Assembly: GCF_004193775.1 (NCBI RefSeq)
Contig: NC_041008.1
Location: forward strand, 6,464,731 to 6,528,730
Source: Glycine soja
Lineage: Eukaryota; Streptophyta; Magnoliopsida; Fabales; Fabaceae
Length of the DNA stretch: 64,000 bases
Direction: 5' to 3'
The notes under the pieces are model-generated. The model had not been told where the DNA came from. It was given only the letters and a program-made list of their open reading frames with translations, and made no database searches. This document shows, piece after piece, positions 36,813 to 49,400 of this stretch. Each line of letters begins with the position of its first letter. The stretch's first letter is position 1. Both the position numbers and the translations under genes were made by a program.

Positions 36813-39800
36813 TCAGCGACTTTGAAGCCAGTTCTGAATTGCGCGGCGAAGAGCATGGTTGGGAACAAGATGGCGATGAGCAAGCTTGGAATTTGTCCTT
36901 GGTGAAGTGTCATGACCACTTTCTAGCCATTCACGTATAGCCTCAGCTTCATAAGTAAAACCATCAGCGGCTACATGTGGATCTTGCATGACTTCCTGCA
37001 AAGTAGGAAAACAATGAGGGGGAACTTTCTTAGGCTACTACTCTTTTTTCTAAAGGAAAGCTCTATCGTTCACAGATGCATGGATTTGGAAAACCTTTGT
37101 ATAAATGAAGCTTTAAAATGTTAAGAAACAAAAATCACATTGGGAATTAGGCAAGTATGAACTAACACAAAAAGGGTATATATGTAGAGTAAACATTATT
37201 ATGACATAACCAACAAAAATTATCTCACAAAACTTTGATTAATTTTCAATGCATATTATTTGAACGTTGAAGAGTTGACTGTTCCAAAAAAGATCCTAAA
37301 GCATCAGAGGATACATATTTTGATTGAGCTGAAACTAAAAATGAAGATAGAAAGAATGATTTACCAGAAAGATTGGACAAATAAAATATGGAGGAGGTTG
37401 GCATAGCCCTTGAGAACCCAGTTGAAAGGTGTTTGTGACTCCAGAAGAAGCCCTCATTGGTTCCAGTATCCTCCAAACATCTGGATAAAGGTCTGGCCGG
37501 CTCTTCCGATTCATCTCACAACACCTCAAAGCCAAGCGAACCAACTCTTCAGCCAGCATAAATGGCCAGTCTCCAGCAAAAGGATCCAAGATTGATTTCA
37601 ACTTTCCAGCATCTAATGCATATTGCACTTCTTTTATTATTCCCAGGGCTGGTTTCCCAGTCATCAATCTCAACAGAATGATTCCAAATGAATAAACATC
37701 TGACTTTGGTGTAAGTTCACCAGAAGCAAGGAATTCAGGATCCAAATACACAAAAGTTCCCTTTGGATCAGTCCTCCAAAACTGTGTAGTACTGTTACTG
37801 GAACTGTCTTGACAGGATAATAATATACGGCAGATTCCAAAGTCACTGAGCTTGCTAACAAGGTTTGCATCAAGGAGAATATTGGCGGGTTTTAGGTCAC
37901 CATGCGCTATGCTGTGAGGTTTATTGGAGTGAAGAAAAATGAGAGCAGAACAAAGTTCCGTAGCAATGCGAATTCGAGTTTGCCATGATAATGGAGGTGA
38001 GTTATCCTTGCAGTTGAGACGATCTTCAAGGCTTCCATTGGGTAAATACTCATAGACAAGAGTCCAAGATTCTGGGCAGGCTCCTATAAGTGTGATAATA
38101 TTGGGATGCCTTAACTTGCTCAATACTTCAACCTGATACAAAACCAAAACTGGGGTAAAAAATATATTTGTTTCACTACAAAACTGGACTAGATAAGATC
38201 CATTCAAATGACTCGCACATTACAAGTTTACAGCAAACTTAAAGATATTTTATATTAGAACATCAAACAGCCAAAAATTATTATTGCTGACCAAAATAAT
38301 AGGATGATGTCCAAAATATCAAGCAAAACTCAAACCATCCTACCTCCTGTTGAAACTCCTCAGGTCCTTGCGTGCTGTCACGATTCAACATTTTTATAGC
38401 CACCTCAGCGTGACGCAAGATACCTTTAAATATACTTCCATATCCGCCTTCTCCGATCTTCTGGGATGGATTGAAGTTACTTGTTGCTTCTTTAATCTCT
38501 TGAAAGGAAAATTCTGAGAAGCATTGAAGCTTGTGTGCGCTTGATGAGGCTTCCCATTGTTTTCTCCTAAACTCCTCAGCCTCTCCCACTGCAATATCAC
38601 GCTGTATTTGCAAATCATCTAGTTCATCCTTGTAGTTTAGTAACAGGTTCTCGGCAGATATAATCTTTTGCTCCAACTCCTTTATCATAAGTTCAGTTGA
38701 TGCAATTTGATTCTCTAGTGATGAGTTCTGAAATAAGGCAAGTCGGAGTTCCTCATTAACTTTGTCTGTCTGGCTCTTCATATTATTAAGTTTTTCATTT
38801 GCTTTCTCTACCGCTTCTTCTTGTTCTTTCCTTAGTTTCAGCTCTTCTTTATACAAGTTTTCAGTGGTTTTAGCCTGCCAATTGGATGGTTCAAAAAGAT
38901 TCTAATTAGAGGTTATATCAATTTGCAATTTCAGCACATGATAAGACAATCTAAAGTAATGCTTATCCATACAAATGATCTTAGCATCAGTTAACATTCT
39001 AATTAGGTCTTGCAAATGCTTTACCACTTAGAATCATATTCACATTATAAACATGATCATCTACACATTGCAGAAGTAATAAGAACTCAACAAAAGAAAA
39101 GGTACCCTGCGAATAGCATCAATGGCATTTTTTTCAGCATTCCCACGCCTAACAGTTTCTTGATATGCATCCCGCTTAGAATTCACAGCCTCAGCCATTG
39201 CCTGTTCAAGTTGATCATAGAGAGCATCATCCATTCCTCCATCCATTTCCTGCTAGTGTTCCATCACAATTTTAAAATATTATCATAAAGCTCGGTTGTA
39301 AGACACCATACATATTCTGAAAGAGGAAAATGTATGCATACCAGTACACTAGGAGATGCTGAATGATGAAGATTCTTGTTAATCAGAAAAGGGCCATTCA
39401 AAGTCAAGTCTAATTCATTCTCACTGCCATCACTTATCAAATTTGGGGTCAATCCTGGTTCAACTGAAATACTGTGAGAGCACATTGAGAAAACTGAAGG
39501 ACTCCTCCCTGACTGCCCATATGACTCATCAGAAACAGATGCAAGGCTCCTCCTATGTCCATCATTGACAGACCTTACTCTACGAAATAACTCTTGAGCT
39601 GGATTAGTTAGTTTTATCCCATGATTTTGCCCTTGCACAATTGATTGGGATCTCAATTTAGGAGAACCTCCAACTTCAGAGTTTGCCATTTGCTGCGCCA
39701 TAGGAAATGCAACCTCTACATTCCCTATATCCAAACTGCAATCCCTGAGTTGACATGACACTTATATCATTACCAAAGATAATATGATCAAATACTATTG

Positions 39801-42800
39801 AGAGAGTACAACAAATCAAAGTTCAAAGAAAAATCAAGACATGACTATAAAGCTTTCTCCAAAATTACATCTATCTCCATGTGACACTATCCCTTGTACT
39901 TCAGAAATTATCTCTATTCATAACACAACATACCTTGTGTGTATGAGGTAGCCGTTGCAGATAAACTGTATATGACAAGAGGCTGGAGCTTGTTCACATA
40001 CATATATAGCTTTCTTAGACCTGGGGGCCGTCATCCTCCTGCAACATCATGAAGTGGGAGCTCGTTGGAAACATTATAGTAGCTTTACCATAACTGATAT
40101 AGAGATAACAAAAATACTCAGGTTACAAATAGTTTATGATCAGAATTTATGAAATGAAACATAGTCCGGCAAAGTTACGAATGAATATAAATTTCAAAGG
40201 GTTGTAAATTTTGTTAAGGGGCCAAAATTGTAACATCTCATTTTTCTTAGACTTATTTAAAAAGGATTGTTATATGTAAATAAATAGAGTTTAAAAAAAA
40301 TGATGGATTTTTATAATTAAATAAATAAGAAGAAATAACTTTATTAATTAAAATAATGGTTTCAGAGAAAATAAAAGAGTATTTTATTTATTCATTTGAT
40401 AAAGAATAAAATAGAATTTCTTTTATAAAATAATAAAAAATAAACAAAGTAAATAATAGGATGTGAGTACCCTAGTTATAAATAGGGTTAGTTCAGTTTT
40501 CACATACTCATTCACCATCGTCGTGAAATTTAAGCACAAGGTTCGCAACTCAATTTCTAGCATTTTCACCATTGGAAATTACGAAAAGATGTCGGAGCTG
40601 AGAGAAAAATCCTTTTTATCGTAACTTTTTCTTTTCCCGTAGAAATCCAAAACTGTCCTAGAAAAATTATGATACCGAACTCGTTAACCGTTGGATCGTT
40701 ATGAAATTTTGATATATGGTTCCCGATTCAATTCCAAACATCTTCACCATTTGGATTTGCAAAATAATGTTTGTGGAAGGAGAAAAATGCATCGCACGTA
40801 GGACCATGGAATGAAGGCTTCAATCTCTTCTCATTCTCTCTGACGTTTGGAAACCCTATCAGAGCAGTCGGAAGAAAAATTGGAAAAATCTCAGGAAACT
40901 ACTAGAGATGCCGCTATTGCTGTCACTATGCACACGTGAGCCCGCTTAGAGGTAAGAGATGAGTTTATCGCAATTGGGATTAGAATGAACATGTGTAGGA
41001 ATCCTTAGAGAATTAAATTGGGGTTTATTTTGGAATGTTTATTGAATTATAATTTTTCCTTTACAATTATAAATACAATATTGTTGTGTTTTACGTACCA
41101 ATTGATGTTCTGATGATAATTGATTGATAAACTTGAGTGTTCTTGATGTTTTTGTGTTTTGACCCATGATTTTGATTAATTGTATAATTGTACGAAATTA
41201 TTTGAAGGGTTTTACTCTCCATGTTGTGATAAACCTTTTATATAAATTGTTATGTTGAGATTATGAAATAGTGATTCAAATTGTGAGTATGTGATAAATT
41301 GAACATGTGATGAATGGTGAAATACATGTGTATTGAGATGAGATGTGTGTATCGAGTTGTGAGCTATGAACTGTGCAATCACACAATTATAAGACCCTTT
41401 AAGGGTGACGAGTAGTGTGATGGGATCTGCTGTGGGAATCTGACGAGTTAAAATGATTTTGAAAACAATTGAGTAGTTGTGTGTATTGCATAGTTCATAG
41501 GTAAAGTGTATATGATTCATGAAGTGTGATAACGTGTTAAATTGATATTATACCATTGTGATTGAGATCGAGTGTATGTGATAAATTGAGTATGCACGTG
41601 ATTGAGATGTTGTGTGCATTGAGTTGTGAACTATGAATTGTACAATAGCACGACTATAAGACCCTTTAAGGACGACGAGTTAAAACTATTTTGAGAATGA
41701 TTGAGGAGTCGTGTGTTTTGTACAGTTCATAGATAGAGTCTGTGTGCTAAAATATTTTCTGGGTTGGACCTGAATCAGGAGAGAGAGACCTTGACGGACT
41801 CTTCGGAGTGTAGGCCTTGGGGGTAAATACACTCAGTTTGAGTGCTCCTTTAAGCCTATGTTGATCTCATATGGTTGGAGCATTCTAGCAAAACAACGTG
41901 ACCCTGACTGGTCTCCCTATGATTTTATCTAGTAAGAGTGACCTGACTTGCCAGTGTGTGGTTTGTCTTGTCATGTACTCCTAGGCGCCCAATGAGGTTT
42001 TTCACTGACATGGTACCATATTACATATAGGATTGAGTCTTAGTGTATCTGTTGTATAACGCTTGTGTATTGATCGATATGAATTGATTTAGTGAGATGG
42101 TGTTTTGATCATTGAGTACGTGAATGTTGTGAAAACGAATGAGACGTGTGGTGTTGTCTTGTTTCTCTCCATTAGTTAAGAATGTGATAACTCACTTCCC
42201 GTGTGTTGTGTGTTATTTGTGTTTGGATCATGTGATGATCTTGAACTTTGTGTTCGGGGGAGCAGATGACAAGGTGAATTACTTTAAGGAATCTTGTGCT
42301 GAAGGACGTCGGGACACAATACTCTGATAGGATGTGACGTTGGGAAATAAGTTTCTATATTAATTGGATGATGTTAGTCTATTTTATTTTACCTCACTGA
42401 TTTAACAAAATATTTTGTAAATTTTGACGGCCTTGTTTTGAGCCAAATATATTTTTAATAAGTTTTATTTGGTAATAGTGAAGTGAATGTGATAGGTGAA
42501 CCTTTTACCCATGTGAATTTGTTTAATATTTTTATATATTTTATTTATTTATATATATGTCGGGTAGAAGATGTTACAAAAATTCTCAAGAGGGGAGAGA
42601 TCAAGGTTAAGCTCCATAGCTAAGAATGTTAATGTTGAGAAATAGTAATTCAAAACTGTGAAAGTAAAACATGGTTAACAGAAAGCTACAAAGTCACACA
42701 CAGATAATATGGCTACAATATGTTAGCTTGCTTCTAAGTTCTCTTACCTTGAATGGTACTTATCTGATGCTGCTCCCATCACAAGCTTCTGTATGCCATA

Positions 42801-43867
42801 CTGGGAGATGAGTTCAACAATTCCTTTTTCTATGCAATCCATTTCAATTTGTAGTTTCCCTGCACGCACCTATATCAGAAAATTATTAGTAAAAAGCAAA
42901 GTTTACTTTTGAAAATAAGGTTTACTAGAAAAATTACCCCCATCCCTTGACAGATAGAAAGATAGGCATCCAGAGTCTTGTACATTTTTAGCCTTTCTGT
43001 TTCGTGGTAATCTTGAACTTCCTCCTCTCTCAGCGCACTAGCAGGAAATTTGGCACCCACTAATAATATCCAAATGAACAAGTTAAAGATCATCATAAGA
43101 AAATGAAAATTGACACAGGACAACAAAGTATTTTTACAGCTAAATTCAGTCCTTGAAATTAACTGCTAGAAACAATAAACCATACATGAAATGTAGGATT
43201 TGACAAAAGCAGACCCAGAAAACATCATAAATTCAGGCCACTTTGAGTTTTAGTTCAAGTCACCTAGTAATTTCTAAAATAATGGTCATCAAGGCAATAT
43301 ATCCGCACCAAACGAGCAATTCTCATATGAGAAGAATAATGTTCATTGGCAAAATCAATTATAATTTAAAAGCCTAAGATTTGTTAAAAATTAATAAAAT
43401 TTCTACTGTTACTATAAAATTATCTTTAACTTTTGATTGATTATGTCTACAAGGAATCAGCCACTGACTTTAATTTAAGCAGGTTTAGCTTGTGTAAAAT
43501 TTCAAAAAAGAAAGAGAAAATAGAAACAGTTTAAGTTACCAAACTATAATCTCAATCCACAAACAAAATTGCATATGCACACACATTTTGGAAACTTACT
43601 CAAGGGGATCATAGGTGCTGGCACGTGAACATGAAGAATGCAAATTCTCCTTCCTCCAGAGTTCTGTATTGCCCATATGAGATTTGATTTGCTACTTTTC
43701 ACATTCTTTCCCACAGCAACATAGATTGTGTCATTAACCATACTTGGACTAGGCTTATTTACAATTTTTCTCCTGCTGGTCATGATTCCAGGAACCCCAA
43801 TATCACGAAGTGAGTTCACAGGATTGACCTGTGGTGGAGTTGCAGGCATAGAACTCACCATAGCCAT
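36813..43867 (-). CDS. U-box domain-containing receptor-like cytoplasmic kinase (PUB33 type)
   Basis: Nine exons: 43867-43600, 43059-42938, 42869-42748, 40038-39934, 39744-39342, 39249-39106, 38874-38344, 38132-37365, 36995-36813; GT-AG and in phase, 881 aa. Domains: an N-terminal USP (universal stress protein) fold (about 45-200); a low-complexity Ser-rich linker; a coiled coil (about 345-490, repeated Glu/Lys/Leu); a protein kinase (P-loop GEGGYGSIFKG at 529, Lys about 549, HGD in place of HRD with Asp about 644, DFG about 662); and a C-terminal U-box (about 810-881) that recruits E2 enzymes. USP, kinase and U-box together define the plant class of PUB32/33-like E3 ligases. HGD rather than HRD marks a non-RD kinase. 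Intron 3 (42747-40039) is 2.7 kb because of an inserted solo LTR. Confidence 0.94.
40229..42578. mobile_element. Solo LTR (gypsy-type) in intron 3 of the PUB33-type gene
   Basis: A 2,350-bp insertion beginning TGTAACATCT and ending with the inverse AGATGTTACA, flanked by the 5-bp duplication aaaat (40224-40228 and 42579-42583). No polyprotein is encoded. The TG...CA ends, size and inverted termini fit a single LTR left after LTR-LTR recombination. The TGTAACATC start and the tataagaccctttaagg motif recall chromovirus (Tekay-like) LTRs from memory. The inside contains a diverged direct duplication of about 250 bp (41330-41520 and 41590-41760), each with gagttgtgaactatgaa and ataagaccctttaagg. 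Confidence 0.85.
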
Positions 43868-44385
43868 GCTAATAGATGAAGAATGGTTGAAAAGTTAAAA
43901 GACTATTTCTTCCACTTCTGAAGAGAATCACATTAAACCGAAACTAAAAAATGATCAATTCAATTTTCTAGACAAAGTAATATAAAAGAATTCAACTTGT
44001 AGAGATTTTCTCTCTACTTGTAGAAATCTCTCAAACTAACCAAAAACTCTCTCTATAACTAAAAAGGAATCCACTTCTTTAATCTCTCCAAAGCTCTTTC
44101 CACCTGTTTCAATTAAGAGAATTCATAACCAAAATTTTCTCCTAGCTGAAACGAAATTCCCACTCAACCAAAAAAAAAAAATCAGCTTTGCTGTATCTAT
44201 AAGTAGCACAAACTCAACCTAGGACACTCAAATTTGCACAAATATGCAACATGTCCATTGTCTATCCTCATAAAATAAAAAATAAAAAATTCATAGGGTG
44301 ATGGAAACTGATGACACAAAGTGATGAAATGAAAAAGATATGGTCTTATTTTTTTTATCTGCTGGTGTTTATCTGTGTTGTTGTC
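43868..44385 (-). other. 5' UTR and promoter region of the PUB33-type gene
   Basis: This lies upstream of the start codon at 43867. It contains CT-rich leader DNA with repeated ctctct words on both strands (about 44010-44110). No TATA box could be fixed with confidence. Confidence 0.45.
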
Positions 44386-44571
44386 TCATAGGAATGGAAA
44401 AGGGTGCCGCTGTCTTGAGCTCATAGCATGGTAGTGTACAAACAGAAGAAACACCGAAGTAATCATAAATAGCAACACAGAGAAACCTAGGAAATTACAA
44501 GAATAACCCCGTGTCCCTATCACTTTTGGTTCATGCACCCTCTTTTTCTTCTTCTCCCTCTCCATGTTCCC
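44386..44571 (-). CDS. Possible small membrane protein, unrecognised
   Basis: A minus-strand open frame from MEREKKKKRVHEPK encodes a basic head, a hydrophobic segment of about 20 residues (FLGFSVLLFMITSVFLLFV) and a short polar tail ending RQRHPFPFL; about 60 residues. This topology is common in small secreted or anchored plant peptides, but no known peptide-hormone motif is visible. It could equally be a chance frame in the promoter of the U-box kinase. Confidence 0.2.
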   Translation of the reverse strand, partial: GNMEREKKKKRVHEPKVIGTRGYSCNFLGFSVLLFMITSVFLLFVHYHAMSSRQRHPFPFL

Positions 44572-44631
44572 TATGCCTGCATCATGCGAAGTTTCGAAGA
44601 AAAAGTTTAGCCACACTACTTGGACTTCCAA

Positions 44632-45900
44632 TTTTCAATCTTCTGGAATAATAAATGTAATCTCGGTGTGTATTTGGTTTAACATTAAATTTTACTTACA
44701 CTTCTTCACCAAAAAAAAAATGAAGAGATACATTCTCATATATGTTTTATAAGACGTAGAAATTTGTAACTTTTGATTCAATAATCATTTGAAAACATCC
44801 TAATAATAAACCAAACACACATCAGGACAGGTGCAACTTGTAATGATATCCAATAATGATAATGCTGCACACCCTTATGTTAGTTTGACATCGAGAAAGA
44901 AAAGGAGAGAAAAATATAGGGAAAGATTGTAGTAAGAGTTTTTTTTTTGTGTTGATTAATTTTTTTAACCAGTAAGTAGAGAATGATTCTCGTTCATTTG
45001 AGATTGTGACATGTAGGGATCAAATTCTCCAGTTGCGGATAAAGTCACTTGCATCATGGATTCGGATAAATCCGATAATTTAAGATATCTAAATCGATTC
45101 AAATTAAAAATTTAGATTGATTCAAATTGAATTAAAAAATTATAAATATGATGACTTCAGACCAAATCACGAGTATTACTTTTAAAGATGTAATCCAATC
45201 TAATTATTTAATATGTTTTATTGTTAGAGTTTTGGCTTTGTAGCACAGTTCAATTATTTTTTATTTATTTTAATACTATAATCAATTATTACTATAATTA
45301 TAATGTAAGACATGTGATTTAATTGTTTACTTGGAATGAAACATGTTTGATATTAGACTAATAGTTTAAAAATTGTTTTTGAGTTAAATATATTAAATTG
45401 CATAATATGAGAATCACTTTCTTATTTTGTTTTAGAAAAAAAAATATTTTTTTATTATAGTAATAAATCCAATCATCCTATCTAATCCGATTAGAATTAG
45501 ATTGTTTGGATCCCATTGTAAACTTAAACTAGGAAAAAATCAATCTGATCTAAATTAATTAAAATTGATCGGATCAGGTAAAAAAAAAAATACCCTGAAT
45601 CTTATCTCAACCGACCCATGTTGATTCCTAGTTTTGAGGTAAAAAAAAAGTGATAAAAAAGATAGATTAATAATATAATAAATAATATGATGAAAATGAA
45701 ACAATTATAAAAAAAAATTGAATGAAAGAGAAACTAAATATAAGAAAATAATAACCCGATTTCTCGTCACACGCGGTTTCCGTAATTTGTAGTCAACTTT
45801 TTTTTTTTTTTTGTATTTACAGGTCTTTGTTGTTTTTGATAAAAACATCGAAGTTCTGAACTCGTCGCACACTCTGATTTGGCATTTGCCCTACTGGTTG
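44632..45900. other. AT-rich spacer
   Basis: No gene seen. Direct words such as aatccgat and gattcaaatt recur at 45060-45180 and 45470-45570, which suggests an old repeat without definable ends. Confidence 0.5.
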
Positions 45901-45917
45901 ATTTAGAAATCAAACTT

Positions 45918-46415
45918 TTTTGTCTTCTTAATTATGAATATGATCTCCAAATTTTATTAAAAAATTTAATTTGATCATCAAATTTTTAAAAGTTTCAATT
46001 TAATCTAAAATTATTTTAAAATTGATCGGTTTAGTTCTTTTTGTCAAATTAAGTGGATGTCATTAGGACTCCCAAATTCCTGCTATTTTTATTTACGAAT
46101 AATGATGTTTTTAACCACCTAATGTACTTATTATTAGTTTTAAAAATAAAACGATTTTCATTTCTTCTTCTTTTTCATGTTTAGTTCCGCGTTATTTCAT
46201 CCCATAAGGTTTTCACACAGTGCGATGATGGCACAATAATGACATGACGACACGATGTTGTTTGGGTAGGCTAGATAAAAACATGTTTTGTGTGCTCTTT
46301 GGGTGGATTAAGGTGGTGGTGATGAACTAAATTAAATCTTTTAAAAGTTTAGCATCAAATTGTGAATATTTAATATAATTGGGAAATTAAATTGATAATT
46401 AAGCTTTTTTTTGCT
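45918..46415. mobile_element. Insertion flanked by 17-bp direct repeats
   Basis: The 17-bp sequence atttagaaatcaaactt stands at 45901-45917 and again at 46416-46432. The 498 bp between them have weakly inverted arms (aattatgaatatgatctcc near 45930 against the inverse of the segment near 46390) and no coding capacity. A perfect 17-bp flank suggests a fairly recent insertion by a retroposition-like route, whereas the inverted arms suggest a foldback element; I cannot decide. Confidence 0.5.
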
Positions 46416-46432
46416 ATTTAGAAATCAAACTT

Positions 46433-49400
46433 AACTTTCAGAAGTAACTATCAAAACTGCAGCGTGGGAACAGATTTTTTATTTTTATTTTTTTTCACTC
46501 AACGTAGCAAGAGATATTGTCGCATGTCACACTTCTTGCCGTACGGAAAGAGATATGCCAAAAAAGAAATATGGAAAATTTGTCTTTCTACACTGCACTA
46601 AAGAAAAAGAAGCATTTTGTCTCTCTATATTTCATGAATAATAAAAATGAGATAAAATAAACGATAATGGAGATTAAATAAAAATGAGAATGTAAAATTA
46701 TTTTGAAATGAAATTATATATGCAATTAGTGAAGTGATTTTTACATGTCGTTAAGATGTAATAGTATTAGTTAATTAAAACATAAATTATTTCAAAAAAA
46801 TATAGAGATAAAAGGCAAGAAGTTCCCAACCTGCAGTCCCAGGGATAATGAAATCACTCGCATAAAATAATTTTACTTAGTTTTTGAATTAGAAAATTAT
46901 AACTTTAATTTTATTAAAATATTCTAAAACATATAAGTTATTGATATACTTCTAAAAAAAAGTTAGATGGAATGATGTATTAGCACAATGTGTGTTAATA
47001 TAGTCCATCTTTTTTAAAAAAATATTTAAATTAATAAATTGTGATTTCAATTTATTAGAATACTATTAAAGATATAACTTATTAATATTTTTTAAAATGA
47101 GTTAGGATATATATTAGCAAACTTCACATGTTTTTGTATAACAAGGAAAATATTTTTATATAAATGAAAAAATATAAATAATGGTTTTTGAAGTAGTTAT
47201 ATAATTTTAAAATAAAATTTCTTCATCCAAAGACAAGTCTAGAGAAGGGCAAACGGGTCTATTCTTTTTAAATTTTTATATGGACTCTTTTTTTCATAAA
47301 AATTAATATAATGTTATAATCTATCAATACAATTGAGTATATAAAAAATTAATATAATGTTATAACTTTCTAGTCCAAATTTGAGTGTATAAACAAGGCA
47401 CCACAAGTATAAATGCTAACTCTTTATACACTTTTCTCCCTCTGATACTAACTTAAGCATCAGAATGTTTGCAGATACACCACCTGACGCCGTGCTTCGT
47501 CGTCTGAAGTCATCTCAGCCATGACAATTATGAATCTACAATTCTTCCACCGAATAACAATATATTACATTTAATTTGTTAAAGGTTTTGTTTAAGGAAG
47601 TAGTAGCTTAATTAAGTATTATTAAATAAGTGTTTGTCATATAAATATTTATTTGTAAGATATTTCTATAATTGAAGAAAATAGGTTAAATTGTTTAAAT
47701 ATAATTTGAAAACTATATATTTTGATTATCTATCTTAAAGAGCCTATTGAAATAATGAAGTTGAATTATGAATAGATACTAAAGTTATATATTTTCATAA
47801 GTTCTTCCAAATACCTATACAGATGTTTTATTTCATAAGATAAATATTAATAAATTGTATATAAACTCTTCCAATGCATTAAAAAAATAGCTTTAATTAA
47901 ATTATTTTCTTAACTTGTTCTAATATATATATAACACAAATTGTTTGTTGAAAGACGATCAATATTACAGTTAAGTAAAACATTAATAATTATTATCTAT
48001 AATGCTAAAAAAGAGTCATTTCATACACTTATATATAATATATAAACATATATTGGGGTAAGACTAGTTATGAGAGATTTAGGTCATTTGCAGGAGATCT
48101 TATATTCAAATTTCATTTATGTCATTGTACACCAGTAACGTGAGAAAAAAATGGAGGCAAGTTAAAATTATAATATATAAATTAAATATAACAATTTTGA
48201 TAATATTATTTTTATACAAAATTTCAAACATTTAATGATAACATTTAAATATTACTTACTTTTTTAATTAATTGCATTTTATAATATCATAGTATTTTTC
48301 TACTTTATTAAAAAAATCCGTCTTATTTTTTTACGACTTTTATATTGAATAAAAAATTTAAAATTATCTATAAATTTGTGAAAAAAATTGTAAGAAGCAT
48401 CAAACTTATCCATGTTCTTCCACGTGGAGCAAATCTCTTCCTCACTTGGTTAAGTTAAGAACTCGAGAAGAAACTTAAAACTGGATGGAACAAATATGTA
48501 AGAAAGAAATGACCCTTAATTAATTAGTGGAACCCACATACTTTCTTTTCTCCGGGCAAATTTAATTCAATTACCTAACAATCATAGTTTTTCCTAAATT
48601 TAATATTAAACAGTCTATGTGTCACATAAGAAAATAGAATTAATACATCATGGTGCAACGTTTGACAGGAGAAGTTGTTTTCCCGCAGCATGTATTGGGC
48701 CACTCTGATTGAATTTAATTTCGTGTTATATGCATGCTTTACCACAAGATGTTCATAAAAGTCTACGCAGAATGACAGAAAGGCAAAGGAAAAGGAAATG
48801 TACGTGAGAGACTAACAACTCGTGGAAGATTATTTTTTTTAAAAAAAAGACCATTATAGTACTTAAAAGCGTATAATAGTGGTGTAACGTTAGTTTTTAA
48901 AATTAAGAAAATTAAATATTAAATAAGTCTATGAAACTAGAATTCATCAATCATGTTATTCTGAATTTTAAAAAAAAAAATATGTATGACTTTAAGAAAA
49001 CAAAATAACATTAAATGGTTAAGTTTGAAGATGCAGATGAAATAATTAAAAAAATTTAAAGATCTATTTAGAATTTCTTTAATATTGGGGACTTATCTAA
49101 AATTTGTTTGATTTTGAGAATTAATATTTGTTTGATTTTAACCTTTTCGTTCATCAGGAAAAAATAATTCTGACTCATTTAAAATTGGATTGGAAACTAA
49201 ATAAAATATTATTAATAATCATTTTCGTGAAGCATCAAACTCGTGGAGTATCTAAATAATTTAATCTTAATTTTAAGATATTAAACTAAATGACAGTCCA
49301 TTAAAATTTTTGAATGAGAGACTCGCAAAGGAAAAGAAATTAATCTAGAATCATTTATTGCAAACATGATCAGTACTAAACTAGTGGTTAGTGGTAGCTT

